DNA of 64,000 nt from NCBI RefSeq assembly GCF_001632745.1, contig NZ_LQRT01000001.1, positions 248,001 through 312,000 on the forward strand. Reading direction: 5' to 3'. The stretch comes from Aquimarina aggregata (lineage in GTDB: Bacteria; Bacteroidota; Bacteroidia; Flavobacteriales; Flavobacteriaceae). The translations under genes and the position numbers were made by a program. Positions 37,034 to 46,544 of the stretch are shown in pieces (within the stretch, counting starts at the first letter, position 1; every line of letters starts with the position of its first letter). The notes below the pieces were generated by a model. The model had not been told where the DNA came from. It saw nothing but the letters and a program-made list of their open reading frames with translations, and made no database searches.

Positions 37034-38407
37034 TTACTTTTGATTCTGAGTATTATCTTCTCCAGTTACATCAGTACCCATGTAATCTTGTACTGTTCTG
37101 AATCCAATATAACTTCTTGCAGAATCCGCATATTCATAATCTCTGGTACTTACCTGTAGGAAATAAGCAACATCTTTCCATGATCCACCTCGCACAACTT
37201 TACGCTTGTTTTCATCATCATTAACGTTAGGGTTCATAGATGAAACGTATTCATATGCTGAAGGGTCATAAGACGACTGTACCCACTCAGAAACATTACC
37301 TGCCATATTATATAAGTTATAATCATTGGCTTCAAATGTTTTGGCTTCTACAGTATATAAGAAATTATCTGCTGCGTAGTTTCCTCGAAGAGGTTTAAAG
37401 TTTGCTAAGAAACACCCTCTGTCATTTAAGGCATAAGGTCCTCCCCATGGGTATGTAGCTGATTCTAAACCACCTCTAGCTGCATACTCCCATTCTGCTT
37501 CTGTTGGTAATCTAAAATAGTTTACAAACTCTTTATTTCTTTTTCTTTGAAATGTATTTTTCTCGATAGTTCTCCATCGGCAGAAAGCTTTAGCTTGTTC
37601 CCAAGAAACTCCTACTACTGGATAATCATCATATGCACTATGCCAGAAATAGTCATTATGCATAGGTTCGTTATAAGAATAACTAAAATCCTTAATCCAA
37701 ACAGTTGTATCTGGATAAACTGGTATTACTTCTTCTTTAATAAAATCTTTTCTTCCACCTTTTCTTGCACGTGCTGCAGCTTGAATATCCATCCAAGTAA
37801 ACCTAAATTCGAACTTACTTACATCTAATGTACGTCTTCCATTATAAGATTCTTCTAATGGAATATACATCGTATCCATAACTTCAGCATAAAACTCATC
37901 TGGATAATCATCAATATCCCACTCGATATCAATATCCTTATTAAGTCTTCTACCTTCATAACCAGTTTCTCCTGTACCACTATAATTGTCGTACATATAC
38001 TTTTCGTATACGGTCATGTTTTCGGTATCTGCATCAAGAAAAGCAAACTCTCCGATACCATCGTCACCGGGAGTTTTTCCTAATTCATCAGCCATTATCG
38101 CTAATCGTACTCGGATTGTTGAATCTCGAACCCAATTAACAAACTGTCGATACTCACTATTAGTGATTTCTGTCTCGTCCATATAAAAAGAACGTACAGT
38201 AACCATTTTCGTAGGGGCGTTTGCTAATGCGGCTTTATCATCGTCAGATTTACCCATAATGAACGATCCTCCGGGGATGAGCGCCATTCCATATGGTTTC
38301 TGCGGGTGCCATTTTTTTCCTTGTGCTCCGGTCAGTTCTCCTCGACTTCCGCCACCACAACTGTAGAGCATTGCTAAAATAGCAAAGAGTGATACAAATT
38401 TCTTCAT
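37034..38407 (-). CDS. gldK: gliding motility / type IX secretion lipoprotein GldK
   Basis: 457 residues. The lipobox is LAMLYSC with Cys17. The body is a formylglycine-generating-enzyme/sulfatase-modifying (FGE) fold used structurally: MALIPGGSFIMGKSD near residue 40, WEQAKAFCRWR, LPTEAEWEYAARGG and NMAGNVSEWVQSSY, ending VVRGGSWKD and YIGFRTVQD. GldK is the outer-membrane lipoprotein partner of GldN in the type IX secretion ring. It is the first gene of gldKLMN; upstream lies the arginase-like gene, 111 bases away. Confidence 0.95.
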   Translation of the reverse strand: MKKFVSLFAILAMLYSCGGGSRGELTGAQGKKWHPQKPYGMALIPGGSFIMGKSDDDKAALANAPTKMVTVRSFYMDETEITNSEYRQFVNWVRDSTIRVRLAIMADELGKTPGDDGIGEFAFLDADTENMTVYEKYMYDNYSGTGETGYEGRRLNKDIDIEWDIDDYPDEFYAEVMDTMYIPLEESYNGRRTLDVSKFEFRFTWMDIQAAARARKGGRKDFIKEEVIPVYPDTTVWIKDFSYSYNEPMHNDYFWHSAYDDYPVVGVSWEQAKAFCRWRTIEKNTFQRKRNKEFVNYFRLPTEAEWEYAARGGLESATYPWGGPYALNDRGCFLANFKPLRGNYAADNFLYTVEAKTFEANDYNLYNMAGNVSEWVQSSYDPSAYEYVSSMNPNVNDDENKRKVVRGGSWKDVAYFLQVSTRDYEYADSARSYIGFRTVQDYMGTDVTGEDNTQNQK

Positions 38408-38518
38408 AACGTGTTTTAGGTTAAGATCTTCTTAGATTTAAGGACGTAAACCTATTTATTTATTTTCAGAAAAACAATTTTTTTCTAAAAAAAACCTTAA
38501 ATCTACCTAATAATAATG

Positions 38519-39682
38519 TTAAACTTCATTTTTTCGTTTTGCCTTATACCATCTTTCAGGTATTTCTTGATTACAAGCTCGCTCATAATCGTTGTACGTG
38601 CAAGGTAATAACGTATGTCTTTTCAATTTATTATTGCCAGATGAAATAAAAGGTATTTCTATCCACCATCTTCCTGTTTTTGGGCTCTTATAAAAAGACA
38701 AAATCTCATCATCTATTGGCACATTGTAATGTAGTGTGCTTTTTAGATTTTTGATATCCAATTCGTTAGAACGATAATTAACCCCTTCAATAAAATACCA
38801 GATGATTTGGGAAATGAGTACCGCAGCAGTTTCTTCATTTTTGAAATTTTTAAATTCATAAACCCCAAAACTCTTCACCTTATCACTAATCCCGGCATAT
38901 CTAGAGATTGCACATATCTCTCTACCATCAAATCCGTTAGGTGACGTCGTTATACCATTCAAACTATTTGCATTCATCACTCCTAAATCGATAGAAACAA
39001 TATCTGCATCTCGCATGATAGGTTCTACAACGGTTACATCTGCAATAACTTCACCTAAACGATAAGAATCAAAATATAGTTTTTCTATAAGATCAATTTC
39101 TTCTTGTGCATTAAAATAAGTTTGATATCCTATATTACTATAATTAAATAAATTATATGGTTGTTCAACAATAATCTTCCCCACAAAAGAAGTATTCGTT
39201 ATATCCTCTGCAGAGTTCCCTAGATCGAATCTACTATCTACATTTGCTAAATTCACCATTCTTTCTAAAATATCGAAAGATCTGTACTGAGCGTAAACCA
39301 AATCTTGACTCCCCCCTATAATAATAGGTATAATATTTTTCTGCAATAATGTAGACAGCACATCTTGAACCAAATAATAGGTATCACTAACCTGATTCCC
39401 CGAAATAACATCTCCCAGATCAACTATACTGGTATTCCAATTTCCAGGAAAAAGTTCATATAACGATTTACGGATAGCATCAAAATTTAATTGCTCACCT
39501 AAAAAATTAATATCATTCCTATTTTCTTGCACACCAAGAATAGCAATATCAACTTTATTTAAATCAGGAACTCCATCTGAAGTTGTATGAATTTTAATTT
39601 GTTTCCCTAATGTTTGATCTGAAAGCAATTTAGTATGCGCTGCTACTAAATCACTTACTGGGGCAAGAAATTCGAAAGACAT
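38519..39682 (-). CDS. arginase/formimidoylglutamase-like protein with degenerate metal site
   Basis: 387 residues. The ureohydrolase fold is recognisable: IIPIIIGGSQDLVYAQYR, NVDSRFDLG and DIVSIDLGVMNANS. In active members these are GGDHS, DAHxD and SxDxDxxDP. Here the histidine in the first motif is replaced by Gln/Ser, the central His of the second by Ser, and the second Asp of the third by Gly, so most manganese ligands are missing. The protein is thus probably not a manganese hydrolase, although databases usually call it formimidoylglutamase. It lies 3 bases downstream of topA and ahead of gldK, an arrangement common in flavobacteria. A structural or secretion-linked role is possible but unproven. 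Confidence 0.8.
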   Translation of the reverse strand: MSFEFLAPVSDLVAAHTKLLSDQTLGKQIKIHTTSDGVPDLNKVDIAILGVQENRNDINFLGEQLNFDAIRKSLYELFPGNWNTSIVDLGDVISGNQVSDTYYLVQDVLSTLLQKNIIPIIIGGSQDLVYAQYRSFDILERMVNLANVDSRFDLGNSAEDITNTSFVGKIIVEQPYNLFNYSNIGYQTYFNAQEEIDLIEKLYFDSYRLGEVIADVTVVEPIMRDADIVSIDLGVMNANSLNGITTSPNGFDGREICAISRYAGISDKVKSFGVYEFKNFKNEETAAVLISQIIWYFIEGVNYRSNELDIKNLKSTLHYNVPIDDEILSFYKSPKTGRWWIEIPFISSGNNKLKRHTLLPCTYNDYERACNQEIPERWYKAKRKNEV

Positions 39683-39685
39683 TTA

Positions 39686-42193
39686 TTATTTCTTTTTGGT
39701 AGTGGTTTTCTTTTTAGCAGTAGTTTTCTTTTTAGTTGTTTTTTTCTTAGGAGCATTTTTCTCGATAATACCCTTTACTTCTTCAAGTGTTAATTTTGTA
39801 GCGTCAACTGTTTTAGGTAATTCTATTTTTGTTTTACCCTTTATAACATTACTTCTACCCCATCTTGCTTTTTCTACACGAATACCTTCTTCTTCCCAGT
39901 TATGAATAACTTTATCAATTTCTTTTTGTTTCTTATCTTCAATTAAAGTAATTATATCGTTATCTGAAAGGTTATCAAAATCATACTTCTTGTTTACATT
40001 AATAAACATATTATTCCATTTGATAAAAGGACCAAACCTACCTGTTCCTTTTTGAACCGGAAGATCTTCATACGTATATATAGGAGCATCAGCTTTTTCT
40101 TTAGCATCGATCAACTCAATAGCTCTATCCAATGAAGTATTTAGCGGATCTTCGCCTTTATCAAGAGAAACAAACTTTGCTCCGAATTTAACATAAGGAC
40201 CAAAACGACCATTATTCACAACTATAGTTTCTCCTTTATACTCACCTAATTCTTTGGGCAACTGAAACAAATCCATCGCCTCTTCAAATGTAATACCTCC
40301 TAATGTAAGACCTGGTGGCAAGCTTGCAAATTTTGGCTTATCTTCATCTTCTGCCGTACCTATCTGTACCATAGGACCAAATTTACCTAAACGTACACTT
40401 ACCGGTTTGCCTGACGCAGGGTCTTCTCCTAAAATACGCTCCCCTACTTCTCGTTCTGCATTTTGCGCAACATCTTCTACTCGCGGATGAAACTCGTCAT
40501 AAAATTCTTTCATGACATTTGTCCAGTCTTCCTGACCATCTGCTATACCATCAAAATCCTGTTCTACTTTTGCTGTAAAATTATAATCCAAAATACCAGC
40601 AAAGTGATTTACAAGAAAATCATTAACCACCATCCCAACATCAGTCGGAATAAGTTTACCTTTATCGCTACCTACTTTTTCTGATAGGTTTTTTTCGTTC
40701 ACTGCATCTCCAGAGAGTACCATTTGAATATAATCTCTTTGCTCACCTTCTTTAGCTCCTTTTTCTACATAATTTCTATTCTGGATGGTAGAAATCGTTG
40801 GTGCATACGTAGATGGTCTTCCTATACCAAGCTCCTCTAATTTTTTAACCAGTGCTGCTTCTGTATATCTACTTGGAGGACGAGTAAATCGCTCTGTAGC
40901 CGAAATATATTTATTATAAAGAACTTCTTGAACTTTCATTGCAGGAAGAATACCTTGTTGTTCTTCATCCTCATCATCATTACCTTCTAAATACACCTTT
41001 AGAAATCCTTCAAATTTGATCACTTCTCCATTTGCAGTAAATTGCTCAGTATGATTATTTGATGCTATTCTTACATTTGTTCTCTCAAGCTTAGCATCAC
41101 TCATTTGCGAAGCAATTGCTCTTTTCCAAATCAACTCATACAGTCGTTGTTGATCATAATCCACCTGAACACTATGCCTAGAAAAATCGGTTGGTCTTAT
41201 TGCTTCGTGAGCTTCTTGCGCCCCCTTAGACTTACCTTTATATTGTCTTGGATTACTATATTCATTTCCATAAGCAGAATCTATCTCTGCTTTTGCTCCT
41301 TTTTGAGCTTCATCAGAAAGATTAACGCTATCAGTTCTCATATATGTAATCAAACCTGCCTCATACAATCGTTGAGCCATAGTCATGGTCTTACTTACTG
41401 AAAAGTATAATTTTCTTGAAGCTTCCTGCTGCAATGTTGATGTTGTAAAAGGTGGTGCAGGTGATTTTTTTGCAGGCTTAGTAGTAAGATCTGCTACGTT
41501 AAAAGAAGCCCCTATATTTTTATCTAAAAAAGATTTAGCTTCTTCTTTAGTCTTGAAATTCTTAGGCAATTTTGCTTTAAAAGACTTACCAGCTTCATTA
41601 GAAAATTCTGCATCGATTCTATAAGAACCTTCTGGTTTAAAATTTAAAATATCACGTTCTCTCTCAACAATTAAACGTACAGAAACAGACTGCACTCTTC
41701 CTGCAGACAATCCTCCTTTTACTTTACGCCATAACACGGGAGACAACTCATACCCTACTAGTCTATCTAAAACACGTCTAGCCTGTTGCGCATTAACCAA
41801 ATTATAATCTATCGATCTTGGGTTTTCAATAGCCTTTAGTATTGCTTTTTTGGTTATCTCATGAAAAACAATTCTTCTTGTTCTCTTTTCATCTAGCTTA
41901 AGGGTTTCTGCCAAATGCCATGCAATGGCCTCTCCTTCTCGATCCTCATCACTAGCTAGCCATACCATCTCGGCTTTCTTAGAAAGATCTTTTAGTTTTT
42001 TTACTACTTCTTTTTTGTCTTTTGAGACAATATATTTAGGTTTAAAACCTCCATCAACATCAACACCCAACTCCTTAGAAGGTAAGTCTGCAATATGCCC
42101 AAAACTGGACGCTACCTTAAACTCTTTTCCAAGAAATTTCTCTATTGTTTTAGCCTTAGCTGGTGACTCTACAATCACTAAATTCTTAGCCAT
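39686..42193 (-). CDS. topA: DNA topoisomerase I
   Basis: 835 residues. A Toprim domain opens the protein (LVIVESPAKAKTIEKFLG; LASDEDREGEAIAWHL). The type IA core follows, with the catalytic tyrosine in LITYMRTDSVNLS and ELGIGRPSTYAPTIS. The C-terminus carries three GRFGP-type repeats (KFGPMVQIG, RFGPYVKFG, RFGPFIKWN) in place of cysteine zinc ribbons and ends in a Lys/Thr-rich tail. The enzyme relaxes negative supercoils. The arginase-like gene follows after 3 bases. Confidence 0.96.
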   Translation of the reverse strand: MAKNLVIVESPAKAKTIEKFLGKEFKVASSFGHIADLPSKELGVDVDGGFKPKYIVSKDKKEVVKKLKDLSKKAEMVWLASDEDREGEAIAWHLAETLKLDEKRTRRIVFHEITKKAILKAIENPRSIDYNLVNAQQARRVLDRLVGYELSPVLWRKVKGGLSAGRVQSVSVRLIVERERDILNFKPEGSYRIDAEFSNEAGKSFKAKLPKNFKTKEEAKSFLDKNIGASFNVADLTTKPAKKSPAPPFTTSTLQQEASRKLYFSVSKTMTMAQRLYEAGLITYMRTDSVNLSDEAQKGAKAEIDSAYGNEYSNPRQYKGKSKGAQEAHEAIRPTDFSRHSVQVDYDQQRLYELIWKRAIASQMSDAKLERTNVRIASNNHTEQFTANGEVIKFEGFLKVYLEGNDDEDEEQQGILPAMKVQEVLYNKYISATERFTRPPSRYTEAALVKKLEELGIGRPSTYAPTISTIQNRNYVEKGAKEGEQRDYIQMVLSGDAVNEKNLSEKVGSDKGKLIPTDVGMVVNDFLVNHFAGILDYNFTAKVEQDFDGIADGQEDWTNVMKEFYDEFHPRVEDVAQNAEREVGERILGEDPASGKPVSVRLGKFGPMVQIGTAEDEDKPKFASLPPGLTLGGITFEEAMDLFQLPKELGEYKGETIVVNNGRFGPYVKFGAKFVSLDKGEDPLNTSLDRAIELIDAKEKADAPIYTYEDLPVQKGTGRFGPFIKWNNMFINVNKKYDFDNLSDNDIITLIEDKKQKEIDKVIHNWEEEGIRVEKARWGRSNVIKGKTKIELPKTVDATKLTLEEVKGIIEKNAPKKKTTKKKTTAKKKTTTKKK

Positions 42194-42271
42194 AGTCCTT
42201 TAATTTCTGACCACAAAAGTATATCAATTTTTTGATATCAAGATTCATTATCAAAAAATTAGTTTAAAAAA

Positions 42272-42291
42272 AACCTGCCGATCAGCAGGTT
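42272..42291 (-). terminator. terminator of the membrane-protein gene
   Basis: The stem AACCTGC/GCAGGTT with a 6-base loop is followed on the minus strand by eight T's, just beyond the stop at 42301. Confidence 0.7.
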
Positions 42292-42300
42292 CTTTAATTT

Positions 42301-43080
42301 TTATTTTACAAATAACGTCTGTTCCCCCTCAGGCTCACCATGTTCAAAACCAACTGTATCTTTATACACATAATATGATACGACATAAGAGAAAAACATT
42401 GTGAAAATAATTCCAACATAACATGCTATAACCCCAAGTGCTGACAACATTCCTGAAATAAATATCAACCCAAAAAGAACAAGCCAATATTTATTTCCCA
42501 ATTTAAAAGCTGCCTTAATAATATCTCCAACACTCATCTCTTGATTGAAAATAAAAATAGGGATAACTAACTGAAACGGTACCATCACATAAAATATTGG
42601 AAAGTAACATGCCAAGGTAGCTAACAATGCTATTCCCATAGTCGCTAGAGAAATCAGTATAATTTTTCCGAAATGTTGTTTTGCAATTGTAAAGTACCCT
42701 CCTATATCATCATTCGTATTTAAATCTATTTTTTTTAACGCTTTTAAAAAATGCCCATAAACAGAAAAGTTTAAAACCTGGAGCAGAAAAGACATTATAA
42801 ATATGACTAAAACCCAAATCACAATCATTACAGGTGAAATATCTTCAAAAAATGATGGTTGATAATACGGGTCTCCTGCATTTTGAATCATTTCTATATA
42901 ACCAGGTAAAACAGGAACATATACAATCAATAAAAAAGGAATCATTATTACCAGACTAATCAAACTATGTGTTACTCCCATAGAAAAAGTTTTTTTGTAC
43001 AATTCAAAACTTTTAGATAGTACCTCTCCAAAATCTGGTTTTTTAGAGTTTTCAATTTTATTAAAAATAGGATGCTCCAT
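42301..43080 (-). CDS. polytopic membrane protein of unknown function
   Basis: 259 residues from the ATG at 43080; a longer frame from 43140 would add 20 residues that lack family character. After a soluble start (ENSKKPDFGEVLSKSFELYK) there are about six membrane helices, for example LISLVIMIPFLLIVYVPVL, MIVIWVLVIFIMSFLLQVL, LISLATMGIALLATLACYF and LFGLIFISGMLSALGVIACY. The pattern recalls the DUF4013/YciC-like glycerophosphoryl-diester-type membrane domains of flavobacteria. No catalytic motif is seen. It is divergent from miaB. Confidence 0.7.
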   Translation of the reverse strand: MEHPIFNKIENSKKPDFGEVLSKSFELYKKTFSMGVTHSLISLVIMIPFLLIVYVPVLPGYIEMIQNAGDPYYQPSFFEDISPVMIVIWVLVIFIMSFLLQVLNFSVYGHFLKALKKIDLNTNDDIGGYFTIAKQHFGKIILISLATMGIALLATLACYFPIFYVMVPFQLVIPIFIFNQEMSVGDIIKAAFKLGNKYWLVLFGLIFISGMLSALGVIACYVGIIFTMFFSYVVSYYVYKDTVGFEHGEPEGEQTLFVK

Positions 43081-43140
43081 TGCTAATGATTTTTTAGTTA
43101 GAACACAAATGTATATTTTTTTCAAAAAAACCCATGACAC

Positions 43141-43172
43141 TTTGTCATAAATCGTATTAAAAATTATCTTTG
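43141..43172 (+). promoter_or_regulatory. promoter of miaB
   Basis: TTTG (43141-43144), a 20-base spacer and TATCTTTG (43165-43172) match the Bacteroidota -33/-7 consensus. The miaB ATG is 38 bases downstream. Confidence 0.65.
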
Positions 43173-43209
43173 CACACTATTTGACCTTAATTGGTAAGGA
43201 ATTATTTTT

Positions 43210-44655
43210 ATGGAGAAGATCATTGACGAAAGCATACAAGGGCAATCACTTGACCTTGAACAAAAAAAGGAAAATCAACGAAAGCTTTTTATCGAAAGCT
43301 ATGGTTGCCAAATGAATTTTAGTGATAGCGAAATTGTTGCTTCAATTTTAGCCAAAGAAGGATTCAACACTACTCAAAACCTAGAAGATGCGGATTTGGT
43401 TTTAGTAAACACATGCTCTATTCGTGAGAAAGCAGAACTAACCGTTCGAAAACGGTTAGAGAAGTACAATGCTGTTAAAAGAACAAATCCAAAGATGAAA
43501 GTCGGCGTACTAGGATGCATGGCTGAACGTTTAAAAAGCAAGTTTCTAGAAGAAGAAAAAATAGTTGATCTGGTTGTTGGTCCAGATGCATATAAAGACC
43601 TACCTAATTTAATTGAAGAAGTTGACGCAGGTCGTAATGCCGTAAATGTAGTTCTTTCTAAAGAAGAAACTTATGGAGACATCGCTCCTGTTCGTTTACA
43701 AAGTAACGGTGTATCTGCCTTTGTATCCATTACTAGAGGGTGTGACAACATGTGCACATTCTGTGTTGTACCTTTTACCAGAGGAAGAGAGCGTAGTAGA
43801 GAACCACAAAGCATTTTAAAAGAAATCGACGAACTAGTAGCTCAAAATTTTAAAGAAATCACTTTACTTGGACAAAATGTTGATAGCTATTTATGGTATG
43901 GTGGAGGACTAAAGAAAGATTTTGTAAAAGCTTCTGATTTTCAAAAAGCAACTGCTGTAGATTTTGCAAAGCTACTAGATATGACTGCACAACGTCATCC
44001 AAAACTCAGGATTCGTTTTTCGACGTCTAATCCACAGGACATGACCCTAGACGTTATAGAGGTAATGGCAAAACACAAAAATATTTGTAAACACATTCAT
44101 CTTCCGATACAAAGCGGTAGTGATCGTATTTTAAAAGAGATGAATCGTTTACATACTCGAGAGGAGTACATTAAATTAATCGATAATATCAAAAAAATAA
44201 TCCCTGATTGTGCTATAACTCAAGATATGATTATTGGTTTTCCAACAGAAACAGAAGAAGACCATCAGGATACATTATCATTACTAGAACATGTTAAATA
44301 TGAACATGGATATATGTACGCCTATTCAGAAAGACCTGGTACTTTGGCAGAACGCAAATTAGAAGATGATGTCCCTGAAGATGTAAAAAAACGAAGACTG
44401 GCAGAGGTTATTGCAGTACAGAGAAAGCATTGTGCTTATAGACATGAAAGCTATATCGGAAAAACTTATGAAGTTTTAATTGAGAAAGAATCCAAAAAAT
44501 CTGATCAACATTGGAGCGGAAGAACAACTACAAACATTGTAGCCATTTTTCCAAAAGGAGAACACAAAATTGGTGATTTTGTAATGGTACGAATAGATGA
44601 TTGTACTAGTGCAACTTTATTAGGTGAAGCAGTAGGTATATCTCAAAATAATTAA
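43210..44655 (+). CDS. miaB: tRNA-2-methylthio-N6-dimethylallyladenosine synthase MiaB
   Basis: 481 residues. An N-terminal methylthiotransferase domain holds a three-cysteine cluster (ESYGCQMNFSDSE, NTCSIREKAE, GVLGCMAERL). The radical-SAM motif is CDNMCTFCVVP (CxxxCxxC). The HIHLPIQSGSDRIL segment and a C-terminal TRAM domain (GKTYEVLIEKESKK) follow. The enzyme adds a methylthio group to i6A37 of tRNA using two iron-sulfur clusters. It heads the group miaB, sigma-54 activator, lptE and the TPR-like gene, all on the plus strand. Confidence 0.96.
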   Translation: MEKIIDESIQGQSLDLEQKKENQRKLFIESYGCQMNFSDSEIVASILAKEGFNTTQNLEDADLVLVNTCSIREKAELTVRKRLEKYNAVKRTNPKMKVGVLGCMAERLKSKFLEEEKIVDLVVGPDAYKDLPNLIEEVDAGRNAVNVVLSKEETYGDIAPVRLQSNGVSAFVSITRGCDNMCTFCVVPFTRGRERSREPQSILKEIDELVAQNFKEITLLGQNVDSYLWYGGGLKKDFVKASDFQKATAVDFAKLLDMTAQRHPKLRIRFSTSNPQDMTLDVIEVMAKHKNICKHIHLPIQSGSDRILKEMNRLHTREEYIKLIDNIKKIIPDCAITQDMIIGFPTETEEDHQDTLSLLEHVKYEHGYMYAYSERPGTLAERKLEDDVPEDVKKRRLAEVIAVQRKHCAYRHESYIGKTYEVLIEKESKKSDQHWSGRTTTNIVAIFPKGEHKIGDFVMVRIDDCTSATLLGEAVGISQNN

Positions 44656-44696
44656 ACTTTACTTAAGACTAAAAGAAATCGAATAAAAAACATAAG

Positions 44697-45953
44697 ATGG
44701 AATCAATTCAAGCCATAAAACAACGATTTGGGATCATAGGAAATGACCCTAAACTAAATCGTGCGGTAGAAAAAGCCATCCAGGTAGCTCCTACAGATAT
44801 TTCAGTTTTAGTTACTGGAGAAAGTGGTGTCGGTAAAGAAAGTATTCCAAAAATTATACACTCTCTATCTCATCGTAAGCACGGAAAATACATAGCGGTA
44901 AACTGTGGTGCTATACCCGAAGGAACCATAGATAGTGAGCTTTTTGGACATGAAAAAGGAGCTTTTACAGGAGCAACACAAACACGAAATGGTTATTTTG
45001 AAGTTGCCGATGGGGGAACCATATTTTTAGATGAAGTAGGAGAACTTCCACTAACCACTCAAGTGCGTTTATTAAGGGTTCTGGAAAATGGCGAATTTAT
45101 AAAAGTCGGATCTTCAAAAGTTCAAAAAACAGATGTTCGAATTGTAGCTGCAACAAATGTAAACATGTTCGAAGCTATAAAAAAAGAGAAATTTAGAGAA
45201 GATTTATACTACCGTCTTAGTACTGTTGAAATTTTACTACCGCCTCTTAGAGATCGAAAAGAAGACATTCATTTATTATTTAGGAAATTTGCCTCTGATT
45301 TTGCAACCAAATACAAAATGCCTACCATTCGCTTAGCAGATGATGCTGTTGGATTACTAGAGAAGTATCATTGGAGTGGTAATATCAGACAATTACGCAA
45401 CATCGCAGAACAAATATCAGTCCTTGAACAAAACAGATTAATTTCAGCCATCACGCTACGTAGTTATCTACCAAACATAGGTAGCAATTTACCAGCAGTA
45501 ATTTCTTCTGACAAAAAAGAGAGTGACTTTAGTAACGAAAGAGAAATATTGTACAAAGTTCTTTTTGATATGAAAAGCGATCTTAATGATCTCAAAAAAT
45601 TAACAATGGAGTTAATGGAAAGCGGCAATAATCAACAAGTACAAAAAGATAATGAGAGCTTGATACAAAAAATATATAGAGAAGAGGAACAAGATATTAG
45701 ATTTGAAGATACGACTGCCCCTACAGCAGAAGTACTACAAATACCACCTCCAACTATTCAAGAAACCGAAGAAGATAAGTATCATTTTGCAGAAGAAATT
45801 CAAGAAGAAGAAACCTTATCGCTTCATGACAAAGAACTAGAGTTAATTAAAAAATCATTGGATAGACATAGAGGAAAACGCAAAGCCGCTGCCGAAGAGT
45901 TAGGTATAAGCGAACGCACCTTGTATAGAAAAATCAAGCAATATGATTTATAA
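44697..45953 (+). CDS. sigma-54-dependent transcriptional activator (no receiver domain)
   Basis: 418 residues. The AAA+ central domain begins almost at the N-terminus: Walker A GESGVGKES, the sigma-54 contact loop GAFTGA, Walker B GGTIFLDEVGELPL, and sensor ATNVNMFEAIKKEKFREDL. A low-complexity Gln/Glu linker follows, then a Fis-type helix-turn-helix at the C-terminus (RHRGKRKAAAEELGISERTL). No receiver or other input domain is present, so activity must be set by level or a partner. It probably activates RpoN-dependent promoters; targets are not visible. It is 41 bases after miaB and 44 bases ahead of lptE. Confidence 0.93.
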   Translation: MESIQAIKQRFGIIGNDPKLNRAVEKAIQVAPTDISVLVTGESGVGKESIPKIIHSLSHRKHGKYIAVNCGAIPEGTIDSELFGHEKGAFTGATQTRNGYFEVADGGTIFLDEVGELPLTTQVRLLRVLENGEFIKVGSSKVQKTDVRIVAATNVNMFEAIKKEKFREDLYYRLSTVEILLPPLRDRKEDIHLLFRKFASDFATKYKMPTIRLADDAVGLLEKYHWSGNIRQLRNIAEQISVLEQNRLISAITLRSYLPNIGSNLPAVISSDKKESDFSNEREILYKVLFDMKSDLNDLKKLTMELMESGNNQQVQKDNESLIQKIYREEEQDIRFEDTTAPTAEVLQIPPPTIQETEEDKYHFAEEIQEEETLSLHDKELELIKKSLDRHRGKRKAAAEELGISERTLYRKIKQYDL

Positions 45954-45997
45954 TAAACTATAAATTAAATATGTCACACAAAAGCACCAGTAATTTA

Positions 45998-46504
45998 ATG
46001 AAAAAAATAAAATACACCATAGTAGCAATAGTTGGATTAATACTACTTCAAGGATGTGGTGCATATTCCTTTAGTGGGATTTCAATAGGTCCTGAAACCA
46101 AAACTTTTCAGGTGAATTTCTTTCAAAATCAATCTCCAAGAATTTTTCCGGGAGCAGATCAAACATTCACTAATCAATTACAAGATTTAATCCTTAATCA
46201 AACCAATCTTGATCTTGTTACTTCTAGTGGAGACATTATTTACGAAGGAGAAATAGTGCAAGATTATGTTTCTCCTAATACAGCAACCTCTCAAATTACT
46301 GCCGCTCAAAACCGATTAACAATAGCAGTAAATATGCGATTTTATGACGCCAAAGATTCTAAACAAGATTTAGAACAACGTTTTTCGTTTTTCTTTGATT
46401 ACCCTGCCGCTGCATCTGAAAATGCAATACGAGATGAGGCGCTACAAGTTATTTTTGAACGTATCACTCAAGACATTTTTAATGCCACGTTAGCCAGATG
46501 GTAA
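45998..46504 (+). CDS. lptE: LptE-like LPS-assembly lipoprotein
   Basis: 168 residues from the ATG at 45998, chosen because a lipoprotein signal starts there (VGLILLQGCGAYSFSG, lipobox Cys). A frame from 45971 would add nine residues. The family features are CGAYSFSGISI, QNQSPRIFPGADQTFTNQLQ and a C-terminal ERITQDIFNATLARW, typical of Bacteroidota LptE. LptE is the plug of the LptD translocon that inserts LPS in the outer membrane. lptD is not in this window. Confidence 0.88.
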   Translation: MKKIKYTIVAIVGLILLQGCGAYSFSGISIGPETKTFQVNFFQNQSPRIFPGADQTFTNQLQDLILNQTNLDLVTSSGDIIYEGEIVQDYVSPNTATSQITAAQNRLTIAVNMRFYDAKDSKQDLEQRFSFFFDYPAAASENAIRDEALQVIFERITQDIFNATLARW

Positions 46505-46544
46505 ATACGATGAAGTACACAAAAAACAAATAAATCAATATAGT

